Notes: generated by a model not told the origin, from the sequence alone. 64,000 nucleotides of DNA from Nocardioides agri (GCF_013778305.1 NZ_JACEIC010000002.1:747708-811707), one strand, 5' to 3'. Shown: positions 45,849 through 55,056, counted from the first letter of the stretch. Numbers and translations: made by a program.

Positions 45849-47074
45849 CCGCGGACCTGCACGAACTCTTCGATCGCGCGGGGAGGAACCCGCCCGTGGG
45901 TGCGTTGGACGCCGACGCGCTCCTGCGACAGGCCCGACGCTCCCGCAACCACCGCCGCGCCACCGGTGCGGTGGCCGCGATCGTGGCCGTGACCGTGGTG
46001 CTGGCGGTGGCGGTGGGCGTGGCGAGCCAACGACGTCTGTCCGCGGACCCCGGACCCGCCGATCCTCACCCCACGGTGGTGCAGGTGGTCGGGAGCCTGG
46101 GTCGCCTTGCGTATGGGATCGGCGCAGACATCTATGTGGCCGACGCCGACGGCAGGAACGCGGTCAAGATCGCGGACGGCGCGCCCAGCGAATACGGCGA
46201 CTGTGGAGGCTACTGGGGCGAGGGACCCCTCTGGTCCCCCGACGGGCGGTACCTCGCCTACCGGGGTGACGGCGGGGAGGCCATCTCGGAAACGAACACC
46301 TGCGACCGGACGGTCAACATCAGCGACTCGACGGGCAACCCCGTTGCGTCGTTCCCCGGTGACGGGTGGGCCATCGCGTGGTCGCCCGACTCCACCCGGG
46401 TCGCCGTCTGGGACGACTTCTACGGGTCCGCGAAGCTCGAGATCTACGGGCTCGACGGGGTGCGCCAGGCGGTGCTCCCGATGCCGTCCGACTGGGCCAT
46501 GCCAGGCGACGTCGACCCGGTGTGGTCACCCGACGGCACGTCGCTCCTCGTCCCCCTCGGCGTGGAGATCCCCGTCGACGGATCCACGCCGAAGCAGCTC
46601 CCCCCGGACGACCCCCGATCCCAATGGATGGCCACCAACTCGCCCAACGGCGCCGAGATCGCCTACATCTCCCCGGACGGGCTCTCCGTCGCTGCGGCGG
46701 ACGGTTCCGACGCTCGCCTGCTGATCCCTGGCGTCCTCGACAAGGACTTCTCCTTGTCGCCCTATGGGCTCCAGTGGTCCCCCACGAACGATCGGATCGC
46801 CTTCGCGCGGGCGAGCGGAAGAGGCCAGACGTCCGAACTCGCCGTGCTCGACGTGACGAGCGGAAGCGTGAGGACGCTGGCCGACATGGGTCGGTCCGAA
46901 ATGTTCCACTACATCGAGTTCTCACCCGAGGGTGACCAGATCCTGTTCTCGAGAACCGACGCCGCCCGTACGCCGTCACTCTGGAGCGTCCACGTCGACG
47001 GTGCCCCCGACCCCCACCGACTGGTTGCCGGGACCGGCTGGGGCGATTGGCAGACACTGACTCCGACACCGTGA
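45845..47074 (+). CDS. membrane-anchored beta-propeller protein, probable sigma-factor partner
   Basis: A 409-residue protein. Residues 1-40 are cytoplasmic (LHELFDRAGRNPPVGALDADALLRQARR). One transmembrane helix follows at about 42-62 (GAVAAIVAVTVVLAVAVGVA), then an extracytoplasmic WD40/TolB-like propeller with repeated WSPDG or SPDG blades (WSPDGRYLAY, WSPDSTRVAV, WSPDGTSLLV, ISPDGLSVAA, WSPTNDRIAF, FSPEGDQILF). It overlaps the sigma gene by 4 bp. The short cytoplasmic head could act as the anti-sigma segment, which is inference since no zinc finger is present. Confidence 0.82.
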   Translation: MTADLHELFDRAGRNPPVGALDADALLRQARRSRNHRRATGAVAAIVAVTVVLAVAVGVASQRRLSADPGPADPHPTVVQVVGSLGRLAYGIGADIYVADADGRNAVKIADGAPSEYGDCGGYWGEGPLWSPDGRYLAYRGDGGEAISETNTCDRTVNISDSTGNPVASFPGDGWAIAWSPDSTRVAVWDDFYGSAKLEIYGLDGVRQAVLPMPSDWAMPGDVDPVWSPDGTSLLVPLGVEIPVDGSTPKQLPPDDPRSQWMATNSPNGAEIAYISPDGLSVAAADGSDARLLIPGVLDKDFSLSPYGLQWSPTNDRIAFARASGRGQTSELAVLDVTSGSVRTLADMGRSEMFHYIEFSPEGDQILFSRTDAARTPSLWSVHVDGAPDPHRLVAGTGWGDWQTLTPTP

Positions 47075-47213
47075 GACACGGAGACGTTCCCTGACCAGCG
47101 ACTGTCGACACGGGACTCTGCACGAGCGCCCGCCTCACCACACCGGGCGAAGCCGGGTCGGGAACGGCGCCACCAGCCTCGAGACTAGAACAGGGCTTGC
47201 GGATCCTGCTCGG

Positions 47214-49679
47214 TCAGCACGGCCCCCAGGCAGCGGCCACGAGCTCGCGCACGTCCTCGGCGCTCTCCGACCGGAGCGCCTGCTTGGCGACGACCTCGCA
47301 CTGCTCCAGGTCGAGCTCGCGGACCCGAGCCTTCACGCCGGGTACGGCGTGCGGGCCGACGCTGAGCTCGCGGACGCCGAGGCCGACCAGCAAGGGCACG
47401 GCCGCCTCGTCGGAGGCGACCTCGCCACAGACGGCCACGTCGATCCGTCCCCGTGCAGCCTGGCAGACGTGGTCCACCAGCTGCAGGACAGCCGGGTCGA
47501 GCGCGTCGGAGAGTGCCGCGACGCCAGGGTTTCCCCGCTCGGCGGCGAGCGCGTACTGGGTCAGGTCGTTGGTGCCGATGCTGACGAAGTCGAGGAGCGG
47601 CAGGAACGACTCGATCTTCAGAGCCGCCGCCGGCACCTCGACCATCATCCCGACGCGCAGGTCCTCCGGGACGCCGTCCGGGCCGGCAGCGTCGGCCAGC
47701 AACGCGTGTGCCCTCCGCAGCTCGTCCACGGTCGACACCATCGGGAACATCACGCTCGTCGGAGCCCGCCGCGCGGTGCGGCAGACGGCGTCGAGCTGCT
47801 CGCGCAGGAGCGCCGGCCGGTCGAGCGCGAGCCGGATGCCGCGGACGCCCAGGAACGGGTTCTCCTCATCGGGAACCGGGAGGTAGGGCAAGGGCTTGTC
47901 CCCGCCGACGTCCAGGGTGCGCAGTGTGGCGCGCCGTCCACGGAGGGCCTCGGCGATCGCGAGGTAGTCCGCCTCCTGCTCGACAACGTCCGGCGGCGTC
48001 GCGCGGCCGAGGAAGAGGAACTCGGTGCGCACGAGTCCCGCCTCGTCAGCGCCCGCCGCGAAGGCGGACCGGGCGTCGGCGACCGACCCCAGGTTCGCGG
48101 CCACCGAGATGCGGGTGCCGTCGCGGGTGACGGCGGGCTCGCTGGCGGAGGCCAGGTCGCGGGCACGTCGTTCGGCCGCCGCCGTCGCGCGATGGCGGTA
48201 GTCCGCGACGAGCGCCGCGTCGGGTCCGACATGCACCTCACCGGCGCCGCCGTCGACGACGAGCAGCGTCCCCTCCGGCACGGCGAGCACGTCACGCCCG
48301 GCGGAGACGACCAGCGGGAGGCCGCGGGTCCGAGCCAGGATCGCTGCGTGCGAGGTCGTGCTGCCGGCGGCGAGCACGATCCCGCGGACCGCCGCGGTGT
48401 CGAGCCCTGCGGCCTGGGCAGGGGTCAGGTCCCGGGCGACCAGGATCCCCTCGGCGACCGGTTGCTGGGCCGCCGCGCCGGCGAGCACCCGGCGTACCTG
48501 GTCGCCGACCGCGCGGACGTCGGCCGCTCGCTCCCGGAGGTAGGTGTCGGGAAGCTCCGACCACTCGTGCTCGATCGCCCGGAGGCACACCGTCCACGCC
48601 GAGAAGGCACCGACGCCCGCGTTGATCTGCTGCCGCACGTCACCGAGCAGGGCCGTGTCCGCGAGCAGGGTGAGATGGGCGTCGAAGATGGCGGCCTCTG
48701 CCTCGCCGATCTCGCGCACGGTGAGCGCCCGCAGGTGCTCGATGTCGCGTCGGACCTCGGCGACCGCCTCGACCACACGCCGCCACTCGGCGGCGGGGTC
48801 GCTCACCTCGGAATCGTCCACGTCGAGGATCGGTGCCGCGAGCCGCCGGAGCGGTCCGATCGCGATGCCGGGGGACGCGGCCAACGGACCGGTGGTCCGG
48901 GGCGACGTCGCGGCGGCCTCGGCCGGAGCCGCGACGGTCGGCTCGTCGAAGTGGCGGGCGGCCAGCGCCAGCAGGTGCTCCACCGCCTCCTGGGCCTGCG
49001 GACCCCCGGCTCGGACCTCGACCTCGTGGCCCTGCTGGGCACCGAGGGTGGCGACCCGGCTGAGGCTCGCGGCCGGCACCGGCCCCGCGCCGGTCGTCAG
49101 GTTGGTGAGGGTCACGGTCGCGTCGAGCCCACCCACCTCGCTGACCAGGCGAGCCGCCGGCCGGGCATGCAGTCCGTGGTTGTTGGCGACCGTGAATCGA
49201 CCCGTCACCTCCGGCCCGGTGGCGACCGACGGTTCGGCGGGTGCGCCCTCGTCCGGACCGGAGAGGTGGGCGGCCTTGCCGAGCAGCGCGTTGCGCGCCT
49301 CGGCCGCCACCTCGGCGCGGTTCGCACCTCCGGATGCGGCCACGGCGGCGACGACCAGTCCTTCGACGATCGGCGCGGACGACAGGGTCACCCGATCGCG
49401 GGCCGCTGGGTCGTCGAGGAGATCCAGGGCGAGCTCGGCACTGAGTACGGCGCTGCCCAGGTCCATCAGGACGACCACGCCGTCCGGCCCGTCGACCGAC
49501 TCGATCGCCTTCTTCACCTGCACCGCGTCGGTGCCGAAGGTCGTCTCGTCGAGGCCGGCGGCCAGCTCGATGCGCACCTGCCGGCCGTGCAGCATCTCGG
49601 ACGCGAGGGCGAGCGCGGCCCGCGCGAGCGGGCGGCTGTGGGAGACGACGACGATGCCGACGCCCTGACCGGATGTCAT
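47214..49679 (-). CDS. dhaM: DhaM-HPr-enzyme I fusion (PTS phosphoryl donor for dihydroxyacetone kinase)
   Basis: An 821-residue phosphotransfer chain in one protein. An EIIA-mannose-type DhaM domain (about 1-140) has phospho-His H14 in VVVSHSRPLARAA. An HPr domain (about 160-245) has H171 in NNHGLHARPAARL. A complete enzyme I (about 265-821) has H444 in GSTTSHAAILAR and the PEP site MMVEVPAAALK, IGTNDLTQYALA and VAVCGEVASDE. It can carry phosphate from PEP to DhaL-ADP without other PTS proteins. E. coli DhaM has the same order but a truncated EI. Last gene of the dha operon. Confidence 0.92.
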   Translation of the reverse strand: MTSGQGVGIVVVSHSRPLARAALALASEMLHGRQVRIELAAGLDETTFGTDAVQVKKAIESVDGPDGVVVLMDLGSAVLSAELALDLLDDPAARDRVTLSSAPIVEGLVVAAVAASGGANRAEVAAEARNALLGKAAHLSGPDEGAPAEPSVATGPEVTGRFTVANNHGLHARPAARLVSEVGGLDATVTLTNLTTGAGPVPAASLSRVATLGAQQGHEVEVRAGGPQAQEAVEHLLALAARHFDEPTVAAPAEAAATSPRTTGPLAASPGIAIGPLRRLAAPILDVDDSEVSDPAAEWRRVVEAVAEVRRDIEHLRALTVREIGEAEAAIFDAHLTLLADTALLGDVRQQINAGVGAFSAWTVCLRAIEHEWSELPDTYLRERAADVRAVGDQVRRVLAGAAAQQPVAEGILVARDLTPAQAAGLDTAAVRGIVLAAGSTTSHAAILARTRGLPLVVSAGRDVLAVPEGTLLVVDGGAGEVHVGPDAALVADYRHRATAAAERRARDLASASEPAVTRDGTRISVAANLGSVADARSAFAAGADEAGLVRTEFLFLGRATPPDVVEQEADYLAIAEALRGRRATLRTLDVGGDKPLPYLPVPDEENPFLGVRGIRLALDRPALLREQLDAVCRTARRAPTSVMFPMVSTVDELRRAHALLADAAGPDGVPEDLRVGMMVEVPAAALKIESFLPLLDFVSIGTNDLTQYALAAERGNPGVAALSDALDPAVLQLVDHVCQAARGRIDVAVCGEVASDEAAVPLLVGLGVRELSVGPHAVPGVKARVRELDLEQCEVVAKQALRSESAEDVRELVAAAWGPC

Positions 49680-49701
49680 GGCGGCTTCCTCTCTCGAACC
49701 G

Positions 49702-50337
49702 TCAGCGCAGCGTGTCCGCGGCCGCTGCCACCAGCAGGGCGACGCTCGTCGCGCCCGGATCCTGGTGCCCGACGCTGCGCTCACCGAGATAGCTCGCCCG
49801 CCCCTTGCGGGCGAGCATCGGGGTCGTGGCGTCGCGCCCTTCGTCGGCCGCGGCACGGGCGCGCCCGAGGGCGTCCGCGAGGCCGAGCCCGTCCTTCAAC
49901 CCGGCCTCGAAGGCATCCACCGCCGGCGCGAACGCGTCGTACATGGTCTTGTCCTCGGCCTGAGCCTTGCCCCGCGCGACCACGCCGTCGAGACCGGCCC
50001 GCAGGGCAGCGCCCAGCTGCTCGGCGGAGACCGACGGCACGTCTCCGAGGACGGTGCCCATCCGGAGGAAGAGGGTGCCGTAGAGCGGTCCGCTCGCACC
50101 GCCGACCGTGGAGACCAGGGTCATCCCGACCTTGGTGAGCATCGGTCCGGCTCCCGCCGGGCCCAGGTCGTCCAACGAGGCCACGGCGGCCGTCATCCCC
50201 CGGTCGAGGTTGGCCCCGTGGTCGGCGTCGCCGATCGCGGAGTCCAGCTCGGTCAGGTGGTCACGTTCCTGCGCGATGAGCTCGGCGAAGCGCCGTACCC
50301 ACGCGTCGAGGGCCACCGTGGTCACGTCGTCGGTCAT
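49702..50337 (-). CDS. dhaL: dihydroxyacetone kinase ADP-binding subunit DhaL
   Basis: A 211-residue helical-barrel subunit. The magnesium/ADP site is LDSAIGDADHGANLDRGM, with LTKVGMTLVSTVGGASGPLYGTLFLRMG (partly quoted) closing the nucleotide pocket and GHQDPGATSVALL at the end. The bound ADP is rephosphorylated by DhaM and passes phosphate to dihydroxyacetone on DhaK. It lies 4 bp after dhaK and 22 bp before dhaM. Confidence 0.93.
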   Translation of the reverse strand: MTDDVTTVALDAWVRRFAELIAQERDHLTELDSAIGDADHGANLDRGMTAAVASLDDLGPAGAGPMLTKVGMTLVSTVGGASGPLYGTLFLRMGTVLGDVPSVSAEQLGAALRAGLDGVVARGKAQAEDKTMYDAFAPAVDAFEAGLKDGLGLADALGRARAAADEGRDATTPMLARKGRASYLGERSVGHQDPGATSVALLVAAAADTLR

Positions 50338-50341
50338 CGCG

Positions 50342-51343
50342 TCAGATCCCCCACCTCAGTGCCGGCGTCCTGACCGGAGCGTCCCAGAGCGAGAGCAGCT
50401 CGTCGTCGACCTTGAGCAGGGTGACCGACGAGCCGGCCATCTCCAGCGACGTGATGTAGGAGCCGACCAGCGGCCGGGCCACGCTCACGCCGTGCTTCGA
50501 CAGGATCTTGCTGACTTCGTTGTACATCACGTAGAGCTCGATCAGGGGTGTGCCACCCAGTCCGTTGACGAACGCGATCACGGCGTCACCGGAGCCGAAC
50601 GGCAGGTCGGACAGGATCGGCTCGAGGATCATCTCGGCGATCTCCTTGGCCGGCGCGAGGGGAACGCGCCGTCGACCCGGCTCACCGTGGATGCCCACGC
50701 CGACCTCCATCTCGTCCTCGCCGAGCTGGAAGGTCGGGCTGCCGGCCGCCGGGACGGTGCACGACGTCAGGGCGACGCCCATGCTGCGGCCCTGGGCGTT
50801 GACCTTGCGAGCCACGGCGGCGACCGCGTCGAGGTCGCGGCCCTCCTCGGCCGCGGCGCCGGCGATCTTCTCCAGCAGCACGGTGACGCCGACCCCGCGG
50901 CGCCCTGCGGTCCAGGTCGAGTCCTGGACGGCGACGTCGTCGTCGGTGACGACCGACACCACGTTCGCACCGGTCTCGGCAGCCGCGAGCTCGGCGGCCA
51001 TCTCGAAGTTCATGACGTCGCCGGTGTAGTTCTTGACCACGTGGAGCACCCCGGCTCCACCGTCGACGAGCTTGGTGGCGGCGAGCATCTGGTCGGGGAC
51101 CGGGGAGGTGAAGACCTCGCCGGCGCAGGCCGCGTCGAGCATCCCGAGTCCGACGAACCCGCCGTGCAGCGGTTCGTGCCCGGATCCCCCACCGGAGATG
51201 ATCCCGACCTTGCCGGGCTTGGGCGCGTCGCCGCGGTAGACGACCTTGTTCGCGTGGTCCACACGGAGGTCCGGGTGGGCGGCCTCCACCCCGAGGAGGG
51301 CCTCGACCACGACATCGTTCGGGTCGTTGATGAGCTTCTTCAT
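50342..51343 (-). CDS. dhaK: dihydroxyacetone kinase substrate-binding subunit DhaK
   Basis: A 333-residue subunit that binds dihydroxyacetone covalently through a His. IISGGGSGHEPLHGGFVG forms the first substrate loop and GVGIHGEPGRR carries the reactive His. VVKNYTGDVMNFEMA and FVNGLGGTPLIELYVMYNEV are typical of DhaK. The product, dihydroxyacetone phosphate, enters glycolysis. The gene follows the aquaglyceroporin gene by 36 bp and starts MKKLINDPNDVV, matching homologues. Confidence 0.94.
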   Translation of the reverse strand: MKKLINDPNDVVVEALLGVEAAHPDLRVDHANKVVYRGDAPKPGKVGIISGGGSGHEPLHGGFVGLGMLDAACAGEVFTSPVPDQMLAATKLVDGGAGVLHVVKNYTGDVMNFEMAAELAAAETGANVVSVVTDDDVAVQDSTWTAGRRGVGVTVLLEKIAGAAAEEGRDLDAVAAVARKVNAQGRSMGVALTSCTVPAAGSPTFQLGEDEMEVGVGIHGEPGRRRVPLAPAKEIAEMILEPILSDLPFGSGDAVIAFVNGLGGTPLIELYVMYNEVSKILSKHGVSVARPLVGSYITSLEMAGSSVTLLKVDDELLSLWDAPVRTPALRWGI

Positions 51344-51379
51344 GGTGGTTCTCTTCTCGTGCTCTGCCGGGCCGGGTCG

Positions 51380-52162
51380 TCAGACCGTGGCCTGGGTCAG
51401 GGGTGCGTCTTCAGGATCGGCGAGGTCGACGCCGGGGGCAACGGCCGCCTTGTCGGCAGGCGTGTGGGCGATGAGGCCGTAGCAGAGCGCGGCGAGCGCG
51501 CCGGCGAGCAGCTCGGCGATGACGTAGACCGGCAGCTGCTCCCACTTCACCGTCCCGCCTGCGATCTGCTGGACGAGCATCGGGCCGACGGTGCGAGCGG
51601 GGTTGATCGAGGCGCCGGTGGCCGGCGCGACCGGGATGATCGCGGCGAACACGACGAAGCCGATCGCCAGGCCGGCGAAGCCCGCGGCAGCCTTGCGATA
51701 GATCACCCCGAAGATCGTGAACACCAGGATGAAGGTGCCCACGAACTCGGCGGTGAAGGCCTGGACCCAGCTGATCCCGTTGTACGACGCGACCCCGAGG
51801 CCGACGTCGCTCGCCTTCTGGCCGAGCACGCCGATGATGGCCGTGGCGCCGACGATCGCGCCCACGACCTGGGCGGCGATGTAGGCAGGCACCTGGGACC
51901 AGGGGAACTTGCCGGAGACGGCCAGCCCGAGCGTGACGGCCGGGTTGATGTGGTTGCCGCCGATGTGCCCGAACGCGTAGACCGTGGCGATCACGATCGT
52001 GCCGAAGGCCAGGGAGATCATGCCGAGGTCGGCCATGGTGAACGGTGCGTCGCCGTTCACGATCAGGGTGGCCGGCACCGAGCCGACGCCGATGAACACC
52101 AGGAACGCCGTGCCCAGGGCCTCGGCGGCCAGCTTCTGCACCGTAGTGGTCTCGTCGAGCAT
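51380..52162 (-). CDS. glycerol/dihydroxyacetone uptake facilitator (MIP family)
   Basis: A 260-residue MIP channel with six transmembrane helices and both canonical NPA motifs (GGNHINPAVTLGLAV and GASINPARTVGPML). Position as the first gene of the dha operon suggests entry of glycerol or dihydroxyacetone. The second motif is NPART rather than the NPARD of glycerol-specific GlpF; the Asp that marks aquaglyceroporins is missing, so selectivity may be broader or more water-like. A cluster of TCGAA half sites lies 30-54 bp upstream of the start. Confidence 0.87.
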   Translation of the reverse strand: MLDETTTVQKLAAEALGTAFLVFIGVGSVPATLIVNGDAPFTMADLGMISLAFGTIVIATVYAFGHIGGNHINPAVTLGLAVSGKFPWSQVPAYIAAQVVGAIVGATAIIGVLGQKASDVGLGVASYNGISWVQAFTAEFVGTFILVFTIFGVIYRKAAAGFAGLAIGFVVFAAIIPVAPATGASINPARTVGPMLVQQIAGGTVKWEQLPVYVIAELLAGALAALCYGLIAHTPADKAAVAPGVDLADPEDAPLTQATV

Positions 52163-52191
52163 GTGTGCAGTCCTTTCGCGCTCGGATTTAG

Positions 52192-52216
52192 TCGAATACC
52201 ATTCGATATAGTCGAA
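52192..52216. promoter_or_regulatory. TCGAA operator cluster for the dha operon / IclR gene
   Basis: TCGAAT-acc-ATTCGA overlaps TTCGA-tatag-TCGAA, giving two overlapping inverted repeats built from three TCGAA half sites in an AT-rich patch. It lies between the divergent facilitator and IclR genes, where GylR/IclR-type proteins normally bind. Confidence 0.6.
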
Positions 52217-52310
52217 CGATGCTCGGACCATACCGCTGTGATTCACGTCACCACAAGACCCTTCGGCATACTTTGTGTTCGTTCCCCCACCAGACCAGGA
52301 GGCCGCGCCC

Positions 52311-53063
52311 GTGATCCAGTCCGTCGACCGCGCGATCCGCGTGCTGACGGCGCTCCAGGGGGCGCGGCGCATGAGCCTGTCCGAGCTCTCGGCGCGCCTG
52401 GACCTGGCGCCGTCGACCACGCACGGCATCGTCCGCACGCTGGTCGAGCACGGGATGGTCGTCCAGGAGCGCGGGTCGAGCCGCTACCAGCTCGGGCCCG
52501 CGGTGCTGCGCCTGGGCAACGTCTACCTCGACACCCTCGAGCTCCGGTCCAAGGCGATCCCGTGGGCGGCGGACCTGGCGCAGCGGACCGGCCTCGCGGT
52601 GCGCACCGGCGTCCTGCTGATCGACGACGTCGTGATCATCCATCACGAGCCGCGGCCGGACGGCACCAGGCAGATGCCCGAGGTCGGCATCGTGATCCCG
52701 GCGCACGCGAGCGCCCTGGGCAAGGCGATGCTGGCGTTCCTGCCCGACGAGACCGAGCGCATCCTGAAGGAGGGCGAGCTCCGCAGCATGACCGGGGAGA
52801 CCCTGACCTCCCCGGACGACGTACGTCGCCACCTCGATGAGGTGCGGGCGACCGGGATCGCGCGCGAGCAGGACGAGGCGGTCTTGGGCGAAGGCGCCGT
52901 CGCGTCCCCGGTCTTCGACTCGTGGGGCGACGTCGTGGGCGCGATCGGCGTCGTGATCTCCGGCCCGGAGGAGTCGGACCCGGGCGCCCGGGTCCGCGAG
53001 ACCGCGCGTGCCCTCTCCCGCGAGCTCGGCGCCCAGGCCTGGCCGCCCCCGTCGCGCGGCTGA
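52311..53063 (+). CDS. IclR family regulator
   Basis: A 250-residue regulator. The winged helix-turn-helix is MSLSELSARLDLAPSTTHGIVRTLVEHGMVV (partly quoted), and the C-terminal effector domain includes GLAVRTGVLLIDDVVIIH, PAHASALGKAMLAFLP and ASPVFDSWGDVVGAIGVVISG. It is related to GylR-type regulators of glycerol use and diverges from the dha operon. I choose GTG 52311 because GGAGG lies 8 nt upstream; a GTG at 52275 lacks one. Dihydroxyacetone, glycerol or glycerol-3-phosphate may be the ligand (inference). Confidence 0.88.
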   Translation: MIQSVDRAIRVLTALQGARRMSLSELSARLDLAPSTTHGIVRTLVEHGMVVQERGSSRYQLGPAVLRLGNVYLDTLELRSKAIPWAADLAQRTGLAVRTGVLLIDDVVIIHHEPRPDGTRQMPEVGIVIPAHASALGKAMLAFLPDETERILKEGELRSMTGETLTSPDDVRRHLDEVRATGIAREQDEAVLGEGAVASPVFDSWGDVVGAIGVVISGPEESDPGARVRETARALSRELGAQAWPPPSRG

Positions 53064-53082
53064 GCACGGCCCCGCCCCCGAC

Positions 53083-54681
53083 TCACACCCCTTCCGCGAC
53101 GTCCTCGGCGTGGTAGGCGGCGAGCAGCTCCTTCTCGCGCTCGTTCTTCGGGAACATCGTGAAGACGAGCACGCCGCCGACCAGCACGGCCACGGCGCCG
53201 GCCGTGTAGGCCCAGTCGTCACCGTCGAGGAACGACTGCTTCGCCGCGGCGGTGATCTGCTTCTCGTACTTCGGGTTCTGCTGGGCGAGGGCCTCAGCAC
53301 TGGCGAAGGACTTCGTCAGCGCTGCCTCGGTGCTCTCGGACACCTTGCCCGGGTCGGAGGAGTCGCCGATCGCCGTGGCGAAGGCCGAGGCGTAGCCGGC
53401 GGCGAGGAGCGCCCCGAAGATCGACTGCATGATCGCGCCGCCCAGGTCGCGCTGCAGGTCGGCGGTGCCCGAGGCCATGCCCACGCGCTTGACCGGCACC
53501 GCCCCCGTCAGCGAGTGCGACGCCGGCGTACCGGCGAATCCGACGCCGGTGCCGACCAGGGCGTAGGCGAGCGCGACCTGCCAGTAGGCGCTGCCGTCGT
53601 CCCAGAGCAGCAGCATCGTCAGGAAGCCGAGCAGCACGAAGACGTAGCCCGTGAGCAGGGTGAAGCGGGCGCCGTGCGACTCGACGAGCTTGGCCGACCG
53701 CGGGGCGATCAGCACCATCATCAGCGCGGCCGGGATGATCGAGGCGCCGGCCTCGAGCGTCGAGTAGCCCTGCACGTTCTGCAGGAACTGCTGACCCACG
53801 AACATCGCGCCCATCAGCGAGCCGAAGACGATGATGCCCGCGAGGGCGGCGACCCAGAAGATCCGCCGGCCGGCGACCTCGAGGTCGTAGAGCGGGTTGG
53901 CGGCGCGACGCTGCCGCAGGAAGAAGCCCACCCCGGAGGCCAGCACGATCGCCGCCATGCCGACGAGCAGGGCGCCCGAGCCCGGCACCGCGGCGAAGTT
54001 GATGCCGACGACGAGGGCACCCACCAGCACCACCGAGAGCACGCCGCCGAGGTTGTCGACGGGCTCGGTGCCCTCGTTGACGTGGGCCGGCACGAAGAGG
54101 AGCGCCATCACCAGCGCGACCACGGCCAACGGGAGGGTGACGAGGAAGACCGAGCCCCACCAGAAGTGCTCGAGCAGGAAGCCCGACAGCAGGGGGCCGA
54201 GCGACGAGATCGCACCGCCGAGGGCCGACCAGAGCGCGATGGTCCTGGTGCGTGCCGGGTCCGACCACAACGCCGCGATCAGCGCCAGCGTGGTCGGATA
54301 GGCCATGCCGGCCGAGACGCCGCCGAAGATGCGCGCGATGATCAGCACCGTGTCGTTCGGCGCGTACGCCGCCAGCAGGCACGCCGGGATCGACAGCGCG
54401 ATGCCGAGCACCAGCATCATCTTGCGTCCGTAGCGGTCCCCGATCGCGCCGAGGTAGAGGACCGACCCGGCGAGACCCAGCGAGTAGCCCACCGCGACCA
54501 TGTTGAGCGAGGTCTGCGAGGAGTCGAAGGCCGCAGCGATCGACGGCAGCGCGACGTTGGCGACGGCCAGGTTCAGGTTCGCGACGGCGGCGCCCAGGAT
54601 GAGCGCGGCGAGCACCAGGCCCGCCCGCTGCGGCGCGCCGGCCGGGGTGCCGGCGCTGGCGGGCGTCGGCTCAGACGACAA
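53083..54681 (-). CDS. MFS transporter (DHA2-like, 14 segments)
   Basis: A 532-residue membrane protein. Motif A is LGAIGDRYGRKMMLV, motif B IARIFGGVSAGMAY and motif C SLGPLLSGFLLEHF. Near the C-terminus a soluble loop (about 425-490) rich in S, A, K and E separates the last two helices. The start is the TTG at 54681, preceded by GAAGGAGG with a 6-nt spacer; no ATG is available near it. Substrate unknown. It is not obviously linked to the dha operon, since it converges on the IclR gene. Confidence 0.87.
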   Translation of the reverse strand: MSSEPTPASAGTPAGAPQRAGLVLAALILGAAVANLNLAVANVALPSIAAAFDSSQTSLNMVAVGYSLGLAGSVLYLGAIGDRYGRKMMLVLGIALSIPACLLAAYAPNDTVLIIARIFGGVSAGMAYPTTLALIAALWSDPARTRTIALWSALGGAISSLGPLLSGFLLEHFWWGSVFLVTLPLAVVALVMALLFVPAHVNEGTEPVDNLGGVLSVVLVGALVVGINFAAVPGSGALLVGMAAIVLASGVGFFLRQRRAANPLYDLEVAGRRIFWVAALAGIIVFGSLMGAMFVGQQFLQNVQGYSTLEAGASIIPAALMMVLIAPRSAKLVESHGARFTLLTGYVFVLLGFLTMLLLWDDGSAYWQVALAYALVGTGVGFAGTPASHSLTGAVPVKRVGMASGTADLQRDLGGAIMQSIFGALLAAGYASAFATAIGDSSDPGKVSESTEAALTKSFASAEALAQQNPKYEKQITAAAKQSFLDGDDWAYTAGAVAVLVGGVLVFTMFPKNEREKELLAAYHAEDVAEGV

Positions 54682-54870
54682 GCCCGGCCTCCTTCTCCGA
54701 CGCCGACCAAGGGCGGAAGGACTCCGCCGAGGCCTGGTCCCAGGAAACCTGGAACTGCGACACGCGGCGCACGACGTGCTCGGGGCGGATGCCTGATCGA
54801 CCGGCCACTATCGCAATATGGCCTCGGGGTGGTCCCCTGGCATCACACGGATTGGGTGAGGTTTCACCCG

Positions 54871-55014
54871 TTGGACCTGAGCCAGCTCGACCTGTCGCGG
54901 CTGCAGTTCGCCACGACGACGATCTACCACTTCCTGGTCGTGCCGATCACGATCGGGCTGAGCTGGCTGGTCGCCGCCCTGCTCCCCCGGTGGCAGGCCG
55001 CGTTCTCACCCTGA
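54871..55014 (+). pseudogene. N-terminal remnant of a second cydA
   Basis: The 47-codon reading frame contains LDLSRLQFATTTIYHFLVVPITIGLSWLVAALL (quoted in pieces: RLQFATTTIYHFLVVPITIG), which is the first helix of canonical cytochrome bd subunit I with its haem-ligand His. After about 40 residues similarity ends and a stop follows (WQAAFSP). The intact cydA at 58233-59666 has a different, CioA-like N-terminus, so this is not a piece of that copy. A deletion or replacement has removed the remaining 400 or so codons, and the DUF2252 gene now follows immediately. Confidence 0.75.
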
Positions 55015-55056
55015 ATGCGTGATGCGTTCCGCGTCTGCGGACGTTGCCATGGAGGG

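Noticed and set aside
50108..52840. 910-codon plus-strand frame across the dha operon
   Set aside because: It opposes dhaL, dhaK and the facilitator gene, is mostly Arg/Asp/Gly/His-rich and has no recognisable fold.
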